Below, one piece after another: positions 27,020 through 35,654 of a stretch of DNA of 64,000 nt. The notes beneath the pieces are model-generated. The model was not told the DNA's origin, ran no database searches, and saw only the letters and a list, made by a program, of their open reading frames with translations. Positions within the stretch are counted from its first letter, which is position 1. Each line of letters starts with the position of its first letter. Both the position numbers and the translations under genes were made by a program. This DNA is from Streptomyces sp. 2114.4 (GTDB taxonomy: Bacteria > Actinomycetota > Actinomycetes > Streptomycetales > Streptomycetaceae). Location of the stretch: assembly GCF_900187385.1 (NCBI RefSeq), contig NZ_FYEY01000001.1:4588001-4652000 (forward strand). Reading direction: 5' to 3'.

Positions 27020-27046
27020 TGTCACACCGCGCCACCCTGCGTCGTC
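27020..27046 (+). promoter_or_regulatory. ECF41-type promoter upstream of the oxidoreductase
   Basis: TGTCACA at 27020-27026 and CGTC at 27043-27046, exactly 16 bases apart, beginning 4 bases after the sigma gene stop. It matches the promoter of the sigma gene itself, so the oxidoreductase is the predicted ECF41 target. The leader before the ATG is about 110 bases. Confidence 0.88.
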
Positions 27047-27094
27047 CCCCTTCCGGCGCCGCACGACCCGGCGCGGCGCCCCGTGCCCCAGGAG

Positions 27095-27138
27095 CACGAG
27101 CAGGGCACGAGCAGGGCACGAGCAGGGCACGAGCAGGA
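27095..27138. repeat. Four tandem 11-bp repeats in the oxidoreductase leader
   Basis: The unit CACGAGCAGGG occurs three times and once more with a final A. It lies between the ECF41 promoter and the GGAGG at 27156-27160. The 11-base period is about one helical turn. No open frame is needed to explain it. Confidence 0.95.
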
Positions 27139-27165
27139 ACAGGGCACGCACGAGCAGGAGGCAGC

Positions 27166-28365
27166 ATGAAGAGCGTGGCACGGCAGCGGCTGCGGGTCGT
27201 GGTTCTCGGGGGTGGCTACGCGGGCACCATGGCCGCGCTCCGGCTCGCCCCGTATGCGCAGGTGACCCTGGTCGACCCCAGCGACCGTTTCACCGAACGG
27301 GTGCGCCTGCACGAACTGGCCGCCGGGCGCCCCGTGGTGGACCACTCCCGGGCCGCGATGCTGCACGGCACCGGCATCGAGCATCTGGCCGCCCGCGCCA
27401 CCGCGCTGGACCCGGACGCCCGCGCCGTGCACACCGACTGCGGCCGCACCCTCCTCTACGACCGGCTCGTCTACACCCTCGGCAGCCACACCGACCTGCG
27501 GAGCGCCGACCTGCGGGGCACCGACGTGCGGAGCGCCGACGTGCGGGGCGCCGACCTGCGGGGCACCGGCCCCTCGGGCGCCCCCGCCCGAGGGCCGTGG
27601 GAGCGGGCCTTCACCGCCGAGAGCGCCGTCGCCCTGCACAAGCGGCTGCGGGACGGTCCGGGCACGCTGGCCGTGGTCGGCGGCGGCCTGACCGGCATCG
27701 AGATGGCCGCCGAGATCGCCGAATCCCACCCCGGGTGGCAGGTCCGGCTGCTGACCGGCGGCGTGATCGGCGCAGGGCTGTCGGCCCGCGGCCGGGAGCA
27801 TGTCCGTACCGTCCTCGACCGCCTGCACGTCCGCGTCGAGGAGGGCCGCCGGGTCGCCGACGGGGACGATACCGACGCCGACGCAGTGCTGTGGACCGGC
27901 GCCATGACCGCCGCCGGGGGGCTCGCGCGGGACGCGGGGCTGGACACCGACCCGGTCACCGGCCGGATCCTGGTCGACGGTGCACTGCGCTCGGCCAGTC
28001 ACCCCGACGTCTACGCCGCGGGCGACGCGGCCGCGGCCCGCACACCCCGCGCCGGGGCCCTGCGGATGGCCTGTGCCACCGCGCTGCCGACGGGCTCACA
28101 CGTGGCCGGCGCGATCATCGCCGAGTCGCGCGGCGCCGTGCCCCGCCCGCTGTCGTACACGTTCTTCGTGCAGTGCGTGAGCCTGGGACGGCACGACGGT
28201 CTGATCCAGTCGCTACGGGCCGACGACACCCCGCGCGAGCGGGTGCTGACGGGCCGTCCGGCCGCCCGCGTCAAGGAGCAGGTGGTCCGCAACGCCGTCC
28301 GCGTCCTGCGGCTGGCGGCCCGCCGCCCGGACGTCGTCGGCCTCATCCCGGGCATCGGCCGGTGA
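27166..28365 (+). CDS. NAD(P)/FAD-dependent oxidoreductase, predicted ECF41 target
   Basis: 399 residues, two-dinucleotide-binding flavoprotein like NDH-2 dehydrogenases. The FAD site is VVVLGGGYAGTMAALRLA, the NAD(P) site LAVVGGGLTGIEMAAEIAE, and the second FAD motif PDVYAAGDAA. It has no C-terminal membrane anchor. Between the first Rossmann strands and the NAD domain is an insertion of five pentapeptide-like repeats (DLRSA/DLRGT type), probably a surface loop. ATG 27166 has GGAGG 6 bases upstream. Redox partner unknown. Confidence 0.92.
   Translation: MKSVARQRLRVVVLGGGYAGTMAALRLAPYAQVTLVDPSDRFTERVRLHELAAGRPVVDHSRAAMLHGTGIEHLAARATALDPDARAVHTDCGRTLLYDRLVYTLGSHTDLRSADLRGTDVRSADVRGADLRGTGPSGAPARGPWERAFTAESAVALHKRLRDGPGTLAVVGGGLTGIEMAAEIAESHPGWQVRLLTGGVIGAGLSARGREHVRTVLDRLHVRVEEGRRVADGDDTDADAVLWTGAMTAAGGLARDAGLDTDPVTGRILVDGALRSASHPDVYAAGDAAAARTPRAGALRMACATALPTGSHVAGAIIAESRGAVPRPLSYTFFVQCVSLGRHDGLIQSLRADDTPRERVLTGRPAARVKEQVVRNAVRVLRLAARRPDVVGLIPGIGR
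27493..27567 (+). repeat. Five in-frame 15-bp repeats encoding pentapeptide units
   Basis: Units of the type GACCTGCGGAGCGCC, alternating AGC/GGC, give DLRSA, DLRGT, DVRSA, DVRGA, DLRGT. They resemble pentapeptide repeats (A-D/N-L-x-x) but five copies make just over one turn of such a helix, so a flexible insertion is more likely. Confidence 0.9.
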
Positions 28366-28396
28366 GTGGTGGGCCGGGGGCTGGTGCTTGTGGGCG

Positions 28397-29803
28397 CTAC
28401 TCCCGCTCCGGCTTCCCCTTGCGGTACAGCCACTTGTCGAACAGCCCGGTCAGATCCACCTCCGTGCGCTCCTGGCAGAAGGCGATGAATTCCTTCGCGT
28501 CGGCGGTGGAGTAGCGGTACTTGGCGGGCCACTCCTTGAGGATCCGGAAGAAGGTCTTGTCGCCGACCGCGTTCCGCAGCTCCTGGAGCAGCATCGCGCC
28601 CCGCTCGTAGACGGGCACCCCGGTCACATTCTTCGCCTCGCCCGGATTGCCCGGCGGGAAGGCCCAGCGCTGCGGGTCCGTCTTGTCCTTGTAGAGCGCG
28701 TCGAACTGCTGCTGCGGGGTCTTGCCGCCCTTGTGCTCCTCCCACAGCCACTCGGCGTAGGTCGCGAAGGCCTCGTTGAGCCAGGTGTCCTTCCAGGTCT
28801 TCGGGGTCACCGAGTCGCCGAACCACTGGTGGGCCATCTCGTGCACCACGGTCACGGTGTCCGGCGCCCCGGCATAGACCGGCTTGGTCTGGGTCTCCAG
28901 CGCCATCCACGTGATCCGGGCCGGGGTGTCATCGACGATCGCGCCCGCGGAGGAGAAGGGGTAGCGGCCGAACAGCCCGCTCTCCCACTTCAGGATCTCC
29001 GGCAGTTGCTCCAGCGGTCCCTTGCTCGCCTTGGCCTCCGCCGGGTCCACCGCGACGTACAGCGGCAGCCCGTCGGCCGTACGGGACCGGTGGACGTCGA
29101 AGCGGCCGATGGTGGCGGTGGCGAGGTAACTGGCCATGGGCTGCCCGTTGTGCCACCGGAAGGTGGTCCGGCCGCCGGCCGTTCGCTCCGACCGCAGATC
29201 CCCGTTGGCGACGGCGGTATAGCCCTTCGGCACGGTGATCGTGAAGTCGTAGGCCGCCTTGTCCTCGGGGTGGTTGTTGCCGGGGAACCAGGTCATGGAC
29301 CCGGCGGGCTCACCCGAGACGAACGCCCCGTCGGCGGTCTTGACCCACCCCTCCGTCGTCCCGTCCGGGTCCTTGAGCTCCTGCGGTGTGCCGCCGTAGT
29401 CGACGGTCGTACGGAACTGCGCGCCCTTCCTCAGGCCCTCGGCCGGCCGGACGATCAGCTTGTGCCCCTTACGGGAGAACGCGGCGTCCTTGCCGTCGAC
29501 CCGTACGTCCGACACCCGCAGCCCCTGCAGATCGAGCTGGAAGGACCGCAGGTTCTCGGTGGCCTCGGAGGTGATCTGGGCGGTCGCGTCCAGCCGTTTC
29601 TTCTTCACGTCGTAGTCGAGATCGAGCCCGTAATGGCGCACCTGATAGCCGCCGTTGCCGAGCGCCGGGAAGAGCGGATCGCCCACCCCGCCGCTGCCCG
29701 CCGCTCCCCGGACGCCCCCGGCGCCGTTCGTGCACGAGGAGAGCAGCAAGGCGACGGACAGGGCGGCGGTCGCACCGCAGTAGCGGAAAGGCCGGCGAAT
29801 CAC
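28397..29803 (-). CDS. M1-family metallopeptidase, predicted lipoprotein
   Basis: 468 residues, aminopeptidase N-like zinc peptidase. Zinc site HEMAHQWFGD plus downstream Glu in NEAFATYAEW; the substrate motif usually written GAMEN appears as MALETQTKP. GTG 29803 is chosen: GGAG is 6 bases upstream and the product then starts MIRRPFRYCGATAALSVALL followed by a lipobox ending LLSSC. An ATG at 29833 gives a weaker signal peptide. Predicted to be anchored outside the membrane, trimming peptides. Lacks the long C-terminal helical domain of large M1 enzymes. Confidence 0.9.
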   Translation of the reverse strand: MIRRPFRYCGATAALSVALLLSSCTNGAGGVRGAAGSGGVGDPLFPALGNGGYQVRHYGLDLDYDVKKKRLDATAQITSEATENLRSFQLDLQGLRVSDVRVDGKDAAFSRKGHKLIVRPAEGLRKGAQFRTTVDYGGTPQELKDPDGTTEGWVKTADGAFVSGEPAGSMTWFPGNNHPEDKAAYDFTITVPKGYTAVANGDLRSERTAGGRTTFRWHNGQPMASYLATATIGRFDVHRSRTADGLPLYVAVDPAEAKASKGPLEQLPEILKWESGLFGRYPFSSAGAIVDDTPARITWMALETQTKPVYAGAPDTVTVVHEMAHQWFGDSVTPKTWKDTWLNEAFATYAEWLWEEHKGGKTPQQQFDALYKDKTDPQRWAFPPGNPGEAKNVTGVPVYERGAMLLQELRNAVGDKTFFRILKEWPAKYRYSTADAKEFIAFCQERTEVDLTGLFDKWLYRKGKPERE

Positions 29804-29880
29804 AGCGCTCCAAGGGTCGGCGGTCACGAGCATGCCGACCCTACGGTCATTTCCGCCGCAACGCCGGGCCATTCCCGCTG

Positions 29881-29977
29881 GGTTGCGTTACGGGGCCCGG
29901 GTTGCGTCAGGGGGCCTGCGTTGCCTTACGGGCCTGCGTTGCCCGACGGGGCTGCGTTGTCTTACGGGGCCTGGGCT
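29881..29977. repeat. Imperfect 17-18 bp repeats between peptidase and SulP genes
   Basis: About five degenerate copies of GGCCTGCGTTGCCTTAC-type units fill the gap between the M1 peptidase gene and the end of the SulP gene. They look like decayed slippage repeats; no function is visible. Confidence 0.75.
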
Positions 29978-29979
29978 CC

Positions 29980-31620
29980 CTACGGGGCGACGGACGGTGT
30001 CTTCTGCCGGGTGGTCCCGTCCGGTCCGCGCCGCTGCTGCTCCTCCCAGTTGCCGAGCGCCGCCGCACACGCATGGTCGAGATGCCGCAGCCCCGACAGA
30101 TCGAGCTGGATCTCCCGGTCCTTGGGCAGCGCCTCCAACTGGTCCAGCAGCTTCGGCAGCCGCAGGAAGGTGGCATGGCCCAAGGCCCGTACGAGGATGG
30201 GGCGCCGGGGGCCGGAGCCGTCCGGCCCGTGTCCGTCCGTCCCGCACCCGTCCGCCCCGGGACCGGCCGCGACAACGCCGGCCTTCACGCCTCCGGAGGC
30301 CGGTGCCACCGGCTCGTCCAGCCCCACGATCTCCAGGTGGACGTGCGAGGTCTCCCACGCCGACTTGGCCACCGCCATCAGCAGCCCCAGCAGCACCCCC
30401 TCGAACATGTTGGTGGCCACGATCGCCACCGCCGTCGCGCCGAGCACCACGGCCTCACCCCGGTGCTCACGCCACAGCGGACGCCACTGCTTCACCGGCA
30501 GCAACTTGCCGCCCGCATGCACCAGTACCCCGGCCAGTGCCGCGAGCGGCACCACGCCCAGTGCCGCCGGGAGGGCCACCGCGAAGAGCAGCAGCCACGC
30601 CCCGTGCATCACCCGCGAGGCCTTGGTACGGGCCCCGGCGTGCACATTCGCGGCGCTGCGGACGATCACCGCGGTCATCGGCAGCGCCCCCAGCAGGCCG
30701 CACACCGTGTTGCCCGCGCCCTGGGCCATCAGCTCCTTGTCGTAATCGGTCTTCGGCCCGTCGTGCAGCCGGTCCACCGCGGCCGCGGAGAACAGCGACT
30801 CCGCCGACGCGATCAGGGTGAACGCCAGCACGGTGCCCAGCGCACCGGCCACCGCCCCCGCCTCCGTCAGCCGCAGGAAATCCGCGCCGCCCGGCGGCTG
30901 GACGACTTCCAGCAGCCCCGCCACCTCGACCCGGGCCACCGGCAGATCCAGCATCCACACCACGACCGTCGCCAGCGCCACGGCCACCAGCGGCGCCGGC
31001 ACCACCCGCGCCGCGCGCCGCCACTTCGGCCACAGCACCAGCAGCACAATGGTCCCCGCGCCCACCGCCAGCGCCGTGAGCGAGGCGCCGGACCCGGCGG
31101 TGTCCGCCGCCAGTTTCGGCAGCCCGCCCAGATTCGCCGGCCCGCCGCCCGGCGCCTTGGCGTCCACCAGGGCGTACAACTGCCCGGCGATCAGCACCAG
31201 CCCGATGCCCGCGAGCATCCCCTGGACGACCGCCACGGAGATGGCCCGGAACCAGCGCCCGAGCCGCAGCGCCCCCATGGCCAGCTGCAGCACCCCGGCG
31301 ATCAGCACCAGCGCACCCAGCGTGCCGAGCCCGTACTCCTGCACGGCCTCGTAGACCAGCACCGTCAGCCCCGCGGCCGGGCCGCTGACCTGCAGACTGC
31401 TGCCGGGCAGCAATCCGGTGAGGAGCCCGCCGACGATCCCGGTGACCAGCCCCAGTTCGGCCGGCACCCCGGACGCGACGGCCACCCCGACACACAGCGG
31501 GACGGCGACGAGAAAGACGACGAGCGAAGCGGTGACATCGGCGCGCCAGACCGACAGCGCCTGCCGTGACGGTATGGATGGCCGGAACTGACGTTGACGG
31601 GCAACACGGGACCTACGCAT
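29980..31620 (-). CDS. SulP-family anion transporter with STAS domain
   Basis: 546 residues. Multi-pass SLC26/SulP core: ADVTASLVVFLVAVPLCVGVAV, SSLQVSGPAAGLTVLV, repeated helices and GLLGALPMTAVIVRSAANVHAGARTKAS, the conserved SulP region. The C-terminal STAS domain (ILVRALGHATFLRLPKLL, IQLDLSGLRHLDHACAAAL) is interrupted by a Gly/Asp-rich loop (DGCGTDGHGPDGSGPRRP). ATG 31620 has GGAGG 7 bases upstream. Substrate could be sulfate, bicarbonate or another anion. Confidence 0.9.
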   Translation of the reverse strand: MRRSRVARQRQFRPSIPSRQALSVWRADVTASLVVFLVAVPLCVGVAVASGVPAELGLVTGIVGGLLTGLLPGSSLQVSGPAAGLTVLVYEAVQEYGLGTLGALVLIAGVLQLAMGALRLGRWFRAISVAVVQGMLAGIGLVLIAGQLYALVDAKAPGGGPANLGGLPKLAADTAGSGASLTALAVGAGTIVLLVLWPKWRRAARVVPAPLVAVALATVVVWMLDLPVARVEVAGLLEVVQPPGGADFLRLTEAGAVAGALGTVLAFTLIASAESLFSAAAVDRLHDGPKTDYDKELMAQGAGNTVCGLLGALPMTAVIVRSAANVHAGARTKASRVMHGAWLLLFAVALPAALGVVPLAALAGVLVHAGGKLLPVKQWRPLWREHRGEAVVLGATAVAIVATNMFEGVLLGLLMAVAKSAWETSHVHLEIVGLDEPVAPASGGVKAGVVAAGPGADGCGTDGHGPDGSGPRRPILVRALGHATFLRLPKLLDQLEALPKDREIQLDLSGLRHLDHACAAALGNWEEQQRRGPDGTTRQKTPSVAP

Positions 31621-31988
31621 GGGGATGCCTCCAACGAGTGTGAGATGCGGTGACGCACGGATACACACGGGTACGCACGGGTACGCACGGCCGAGGCCGA
31701 GCGCGAAACGACCGCGAAACGACCGCGAACGGACACGAATTGACGCGCACGAACTGACGCGCACGAACTGACGCGCACGATGGACGCGCACGAGTGGACG
31801 CGCACGGATGCGCACGAGCAGACGCCGGGCGATGGCGATGGCGAGGGCTGGATCCGTCGGATACGAGGACCGGGAAGGCCCTCCGGATGCGCGGCAGAGG
31901 AGACCCTTGGACGGCGTCTTAGGAGTGGCTCTCGGCTCTTAGCGCTCCGCCCGCTCCGCCCGCTCCGCCCGCTCCGCCCTCTCCGCTC
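31621..31988. repeat. Repeat-rich intergenic region upstream of the SulP gene
   Basis: No gene is seen in this stretch. It contains three small arrays: 11-bp CGCGAAACGAC-type units near 31701-31730, 14-bp TGACGCGCACGAAC-type units at about 31741-31815, and four copies of CGCTCCGCCC at 31943-31982. The arrays are probably slippage products; the first two are in the promoter side of the SulP gene and could affect spacing. Confidence 0.85.
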
Positions 31989-32402
31989 TCAGCAGCGGAA
32001 GACGGCGTGTTGGAGCGGCAGTTCGCCGGATCTCGTCAGCGGTACGGCCTGCCGTCCGGTCAACGGGGCGGTCAGGCCCAGCCCGCCCTCGGTCCGGTCC
32101 CGTCCCCGTCCGGCGGTCGAGACGGTGGTGACCGGTGGCGTCGGCGCGCTCACCGAGGCGGCGGAACGCCCGTCGCGGCGCGGCGGGCAGCGGTCACTGC
32201 CGGATTCCGGATGCTCCGAGGCCGAGGTGTCGGACGCCCGGGGGTCGGTGCCCGAGGGCGCGGTACGGCCGGCGCCGTTCATGGCCGGTGCGGCCGACGC
32301 GTGTTCTCCGTACACGGCCTCCGCGCCGAGGGACAGGGCCAGCACCACGGTCACGACGATCAACAGGAGCCGGCCGAGGCCGCGGACCCGGATCTTCGCC
32401 AT
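31989..32402 (-). CDS. Small secreted or membrane-anchored protein
   Basis: 137 residues. Signal/TM segment LLLIVVTVVLALSLGAEAVYG, then a low-complexity Ser/Thr/Pro region and a conserved-looking C-terminus LPLQHAVFRC with a terminal Cys. ATG 32402 has GGGAGGGG 7 bases upstream. Family unknown to me; the ending suggests a conserved streptomycete secreted protein. Confidence 0.7.
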   Translation of the reverse strand: MAKIRVRGLGRLLLIVVTVVLALSLGAEAVYGEHASAAPAMNGAGRTAPSGTDPRASDTSASEHPESGSDRCPPRRDGRSAASVSAPTPPVTTVSTAGRGRDRTEGGLGLTAPLTGRQAVPLTRSGELPLQHAVFRC

Positions 32403-32723
32403 CGTCGCCCCTCCCGGCGCGGCTGGACAGGTCACCCCCATTGTGTCCAAGCCAACGCGCAGGACCACAGGCCGATTTGTAACCACCCTGTAAACGCGGA
32501 GTTATGGACCACGAACGGCCGGTTCTCTTCACTACGGCGCCCGCCGGTGTGCACAGTTCCTCGCCATGCGCCGCCCTTGCACCACACCCGGCCGCATCAC
32601 CACCCCCATGCCTCGGCCATTCCTCGCCCTCCTTCCTGAGCACGCCGCTCACGCCGCTCCTCCGGCCCCTCGGCACGCCCACACCCCCCTCGTCCTGCCG
32701 CACCCACCACCCTGTCCGAGCCC
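32403..32723. other. Divergent intergenic region, no gene
   Basis: About 320 bases between the secreted-protein gene and the ABC promoter. Open frames here are low-quality shadows with Pro/His/Arg-rich products. I see no regulator gene, although the downstream operator implies one elsewhere. Confidence 0.5.
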
Positions 32724-32771
32724 TTGACGCTCCACCCCACCCGGAGCATTATTCATCGCATGATGAATTAT
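32724..32771 (+). promoter_or_regulatory. Promoter and palindromic operator over the ABC gene start
   Basis: TTGACG at 32724-32729, 17 bases, then CATTAT at 32747-32752 form a good vegetative promoter. A near-perfect palindrome spans 32748-32771 (arms ATTATTCATC and GATGAATTAT, nine of ten pairs, spacer GCAT). It covers the -10 box, the expected transcription start and the ATG at 32760. The mRNA is therefore probably leaderless and repressor-controlled. Confidence 0.75.
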
Positions 32772-33590
32772 GGCCGCGACCCCGCCGACCCCGCCGACCC
32801 CGCCGACCCCGCCATCCACGCCCACGACCTCACCGTCATCCGAGGTGGCCGCACCGTCCTCGACGCCCTCGCCTTCGACGTCCCCCGCGGCCGCGTCACC
32901 GGCCTCCTCGGCCCCTCCGGATGCGGCAAATCCACCCTGATGCGCGCCATCGTCGGCACCCAGGCCAACGTCACCGGCACCCTCGACGTCCTCGGCCGGC
33001 CCGCCGGCGACCCCGGGCTGCGCCCCCGCATCGGCTATGTCACCCAGGACCCGTCCGTCTACGACGACCTCACCGTCCGGCAGAACCTCGACTACTTCGC
33101 CGCCGTCCTGCACCCCGGCCGGGCGGCCCGCGCCCGGCGCCGCGACAGCGTCACCCGCGTCATCGAGGACGTCGACCTCACCGGCCGTGCCGACGCCCTC
33201 GCCGGCAACCTCTCCGGCGGCCAGCGCAGCCGGGTCTCCCTCGCGGTGGCCCTGCTGGGCGCCCCCGAACTCCTCGTCCTCGACGAACCCACCGTCGGCC
33301 TGGACCCCGTCCTCCGCCGTGACCTGTGGCACCTCTTCCACACCCTCGCCACCGACCGCGGCGCCACCCTCCTCGTCTCCTCGCACGTCATGGACGAGGC
33401 CGAGCGCTGCCACCGGCTGCTCCTGATGCGCGAGGGCCGCATCCTCGCCGACGGTGCACCCGACGCACTCCGCGACCGCACCGGCTCCCCGACCGTCGAG
33501 GCCGCCTTCCTCCACCTGGTCGACGAGGCCAGGACCGCGGCCGCCCCCTCGGCGCCCGACATCGCCACCCCCAAGGAATCAGCACGATGA
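32760..33590 (+). CDS. ABC transporter ATP-binding protein
   Basis: 276 residues. Walker A GLLGPSGCGKSTLMRA, Q-loop GYVTQDPSVYDDLT, signature LSGGQRSRVSLAVALL, Walker B LLVLDEPTVGLDP and the H-loop SSHVMDEAERC: a drug/ABC-2 exporter ATPase. The N-terminus carries a DPADPADPADPA repeat encoded by four 9-bp units at about 32779-32814. ATG 32760 lies at the expected transcription start, so no ribosome-binding site is expected. ATGA overlap with the permease. Confidence 0.93.
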   Translation: MMNYGRDPADPADPADPAIHAHDLTVIRGGRTVLDALAFDVPRGRVTGLLGPSGCGKSTLMRAIVGTQANVTGTLDVLGRPAGDPGLRPRIGYVTQDPSVYDDLTVRQNLDYFAAVLHPGRAARARRRDSVTRVIEDVDLTGRADALAGNLSGGQRSRVSLAVALLGAPELLVLDEPTVGLDPVLRRDLWHLFHTLATDRGATLLVSSHVMDEAERCHRLLLMREGRILADGAPDALRDRTGSPTVEAAFLHLVDEARTAAAPSAPDIATPKESAR

Positions 33591-34447
33591 CCAGCGCACC
33601 TCTGCCCGAACCACGCCCCGAACCTCTCCCCGCCACCGGGCCCCTCCTCGCCACCGGGCCCCTCCCCGCCGGGCCGCCGAGCTCCGCCCCCGCGCCGCGC
33701 CCCGCCCCCTTCTCCCCGTCCCGCGCCCTGGCCACCGCCGCCCGGGTCCTGCGCCAGCTCCGCCACGACCCCCGCACCATCGCGCTGATGCTCGTCGTCC
33801 CGTGCGTGATGATCGCCCTGCTCCGCTACGTCTTCGACGCCCGCCCCGAGACGTTCGACAACATCGGCGCCTCGCTCCTCGGCATCTTCCCGATGATCAC
33901 GATGTTCCTGGTGACCTCCATCGCCACCCTCCGCGAACGCACCTCGGGAACCCTGGAACGCCTGCTCGCCCTGCCCCTCGGCAAGGCCGACCTGATCAGC
34001 GGCTACGCCCTGGCCTTCGGCCTGCTGGCGATCGTCCAGTCGGCCCTGGCCACGGCCCTGTCCGTCTGGGGCCTCGGCCTCGACATCACCGGCTCCGCCT
34101 GGCTGCTCCTGCTCGTCGCCGTCCTGGACGCCCTCCTCGGCACCGCTCTCGGCCTGTTCGTCTCGGCCTTCGCCGCCTCCGAATTCCAGGCCGTCCAGTT
34201 CATGCCCGCCGTCCTGATGCCCCAACTACTGCTCTGCGGCCTGTTCACCCCGCGCGACACCATGCAGCCTGCCCTGGAAAAGCTCTCCGACCTCCTCCCG
34301 ATGTCCTACGCCGTCGACGGGATGAACCAGGTCCTCACCCACCCTGACCTCACCGGCGACTTCCTCCGCGACGTCCTCGTCGTCAGCGGCTGCGCCCTCC
34401 TCGTCCTCGCCCTCGGCGCCGCCACCCTCCGCCGCCGTACGACATGA
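33587..34447 (+). CDS. ABC-2 type transporter permease
   Basis: 286 residues with a Pro-rich cytoplasmic start, then six hydrophobic segments typical of ABC-2 (IALMLVVPCVMIALLRYVF, LGIFPMITMFLVTSIATLRE, ISGYALAFGLLAIVQSAL, WLLLLVAVLDALLGTALGLF, LLCGLFTPRDTM, VSGCALLVLALGAATL). RERTSGTLERLLALPL is the hallmark loop motif. Overlaps the ATPase gene by 4 bases; together they form a likely drug or lipid exporter. Confidence 0.92.
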   Translation: MTSAPLPEPRPEPLPATGPLLATGPLPAGPPSSAPAPRPAPFSPSRALATAARVLRQLRHDPRTIALMLVVPCVMIALLRYVFDARPETFDNIGASLLGIFPMITMFLVTSIATLRERTSGTLERLLALPLGKADLISGYALAFGLLAIVQSALATALSVWGLGLDITGSAWLLLLVAVLDALLGTALGLFVSAFAASEFQAVQFMPAVLMPQLLLCGLFTPRDTMQPALEKLSDLLPMSYAVDGMNQVLTHPDLTGDFLRDVLVVSGCALLVLALGAATLRRRTT

Positions 34448-34592
34448 CCCCGCCCGGCGGGTGGGCGAGGCGGCACCCCACGGCGAGGCAGCCGAACCCG
34501 ATGCCGGACCCCATGCGGAACCCGAAGCGGAACCCCCACGGTGCGAGGATGGCCGGGAAACGCCCAGCGCAGCGGAAAGGTGAACCCGCACG

Positions 34593-35402
34593 ATGACCCA
34601 GAAGGTCGCAGTACTCGGCACCGGAAAGATCGGCGAAGCCCTGCTCAGCGGAATGATCCGAGGCGGCTGGGCACCCTCCGACCTCCTGGTCACCGCCCGC
34701 CGCCGGGAACGCGCCGAGCAGCTGCACGCCCGTTACGGCGTCGAAGCGGTCAGCAACGCCGAGGCCGCCAAGTCCGCCGACACCCTCATCCTCACCGTCA
34801 AGCCCCAGGACATGGGCGCCCTGATGACCGAGCTGGCCCCGCACGTCCCCACCAACCGCCTGGTCATCAGCGGCGCCGCCGGCATCCCCACCTCCTACTT
34901 CGAGGAACGCCTGGCCGCCGGCACCCCGGTCGTACGGGTCATGACGAACACCCCCGCCCTCGTCGACGAGGCGATGTCCGTCATCTCCGCCGGCACCCAC
35001 GCCACCGGCGCCCACCTCACCCGCGCCGAGGAAATCTTCTCCGGCGTCGGCAAGACCCTCCGCGTCCCGGAGTCCCAGCAGGACGCCTGCACCGCACTCT
35101 CCGGCTCGGGCCCGGCGTACTTCTACTTCCTCGTCGAGGCCATGACCGACGCCGGCATCCTCCTCGGGCTGCCCCGCGACAAGGCCCACGACCTCATCGT
35201 CCAGGCCGCCATCGGCGCCGCGGTGATGCTCCGCGACAGCGGCGAACACCCCGTCAAGCTCCGCGAGAACGTCACCTCCCCGGCCGGCACCACCATCAAC
35301 GCCATCCGCGAACTCGAAAACCACGGCGTACGCGCCGCCCTGATCGCCGCCCTGGAGGCCGCCCGCGACCGCAGCCGCGAACTCGCTTCCGGCAACGGCT
35401 GA
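34593..35402 (+). CDS. proC: Pyrroline-5-carboxylate reductase
   Basis: Last step of proline synthesis, reducing pyrroline-5-carboxylate with NAD(P)H. 269 residues: Rossmann start VAVLGTGKIGEALLSGMI, LILTVKPQD, VISGAAGIPTSYFEERL, VVRVMTNTPALV, and the C-terminal ALSGSGPAYFYFLVEAMTDAG with LRENVTSPAGTTINAI. ATG 34593 is preceded by GGAAAGG. Followed by an inverted repeat terminator. Confidence 0.96.
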   Translation: MTQKVAVLGTGKIGEALLSGMIRGGWAPSDLLVTARRRERAEQLHARYGVEAVSNAEAAKSADTLILTVKPQDMGALMTELAPHVPTNRLVISGAAGIPTSYFEERLAAGTPVVRVMTNTPALVDEAMSVISAGTHATGAHLTRAEEIFSGVGKTLRVPESQQDACTALSGSGPAYFYFLVEAMTDAGILLGLPRDKAHDLIVQAAIGAAVMLRDSGEHPVKLRENVTSPAGTTINAIRELENHGVRAALIAALEAARDRSRELASGNG

Positions 35403-35483
35403 CGCGAACGCGGACACCGGAACCGGCGGGGGACCCGACGGAAGGCACGGGCGGGAAAACCGGCGGGGGAACCCGACAGAAGA

Positions 35484-35516
35484 GGGAGCTCCGCCGGAAC
35501 AACCGACGGAGCTCCC
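35484..35516. terminator. Inverted repeat between proC and trpS
   Basis: GGGAGCTCCG at 35484-35493 and CGGAGCTCCC at 35507-35516 form a 10-bp stem with a 13-base loop between the convergent proC and trpS genes. Neighbouring GC-rich direct repeats (35426-35480) may come from slippage. Confidence 0.65.
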
Positions 35517-35654
35517 GCCGGAGCTCCCGACGGGAGAAGGAAACCGCCCACGCAGCAGAGCCCCCTCCCCTCACGAGACCGGCAACTGGGGGAGGAAGGG
35601 GCGGGGCCGCCCCGACGGGCCGCCGCCCGCCCCCCCACGCCTCCCCACGCCCCC

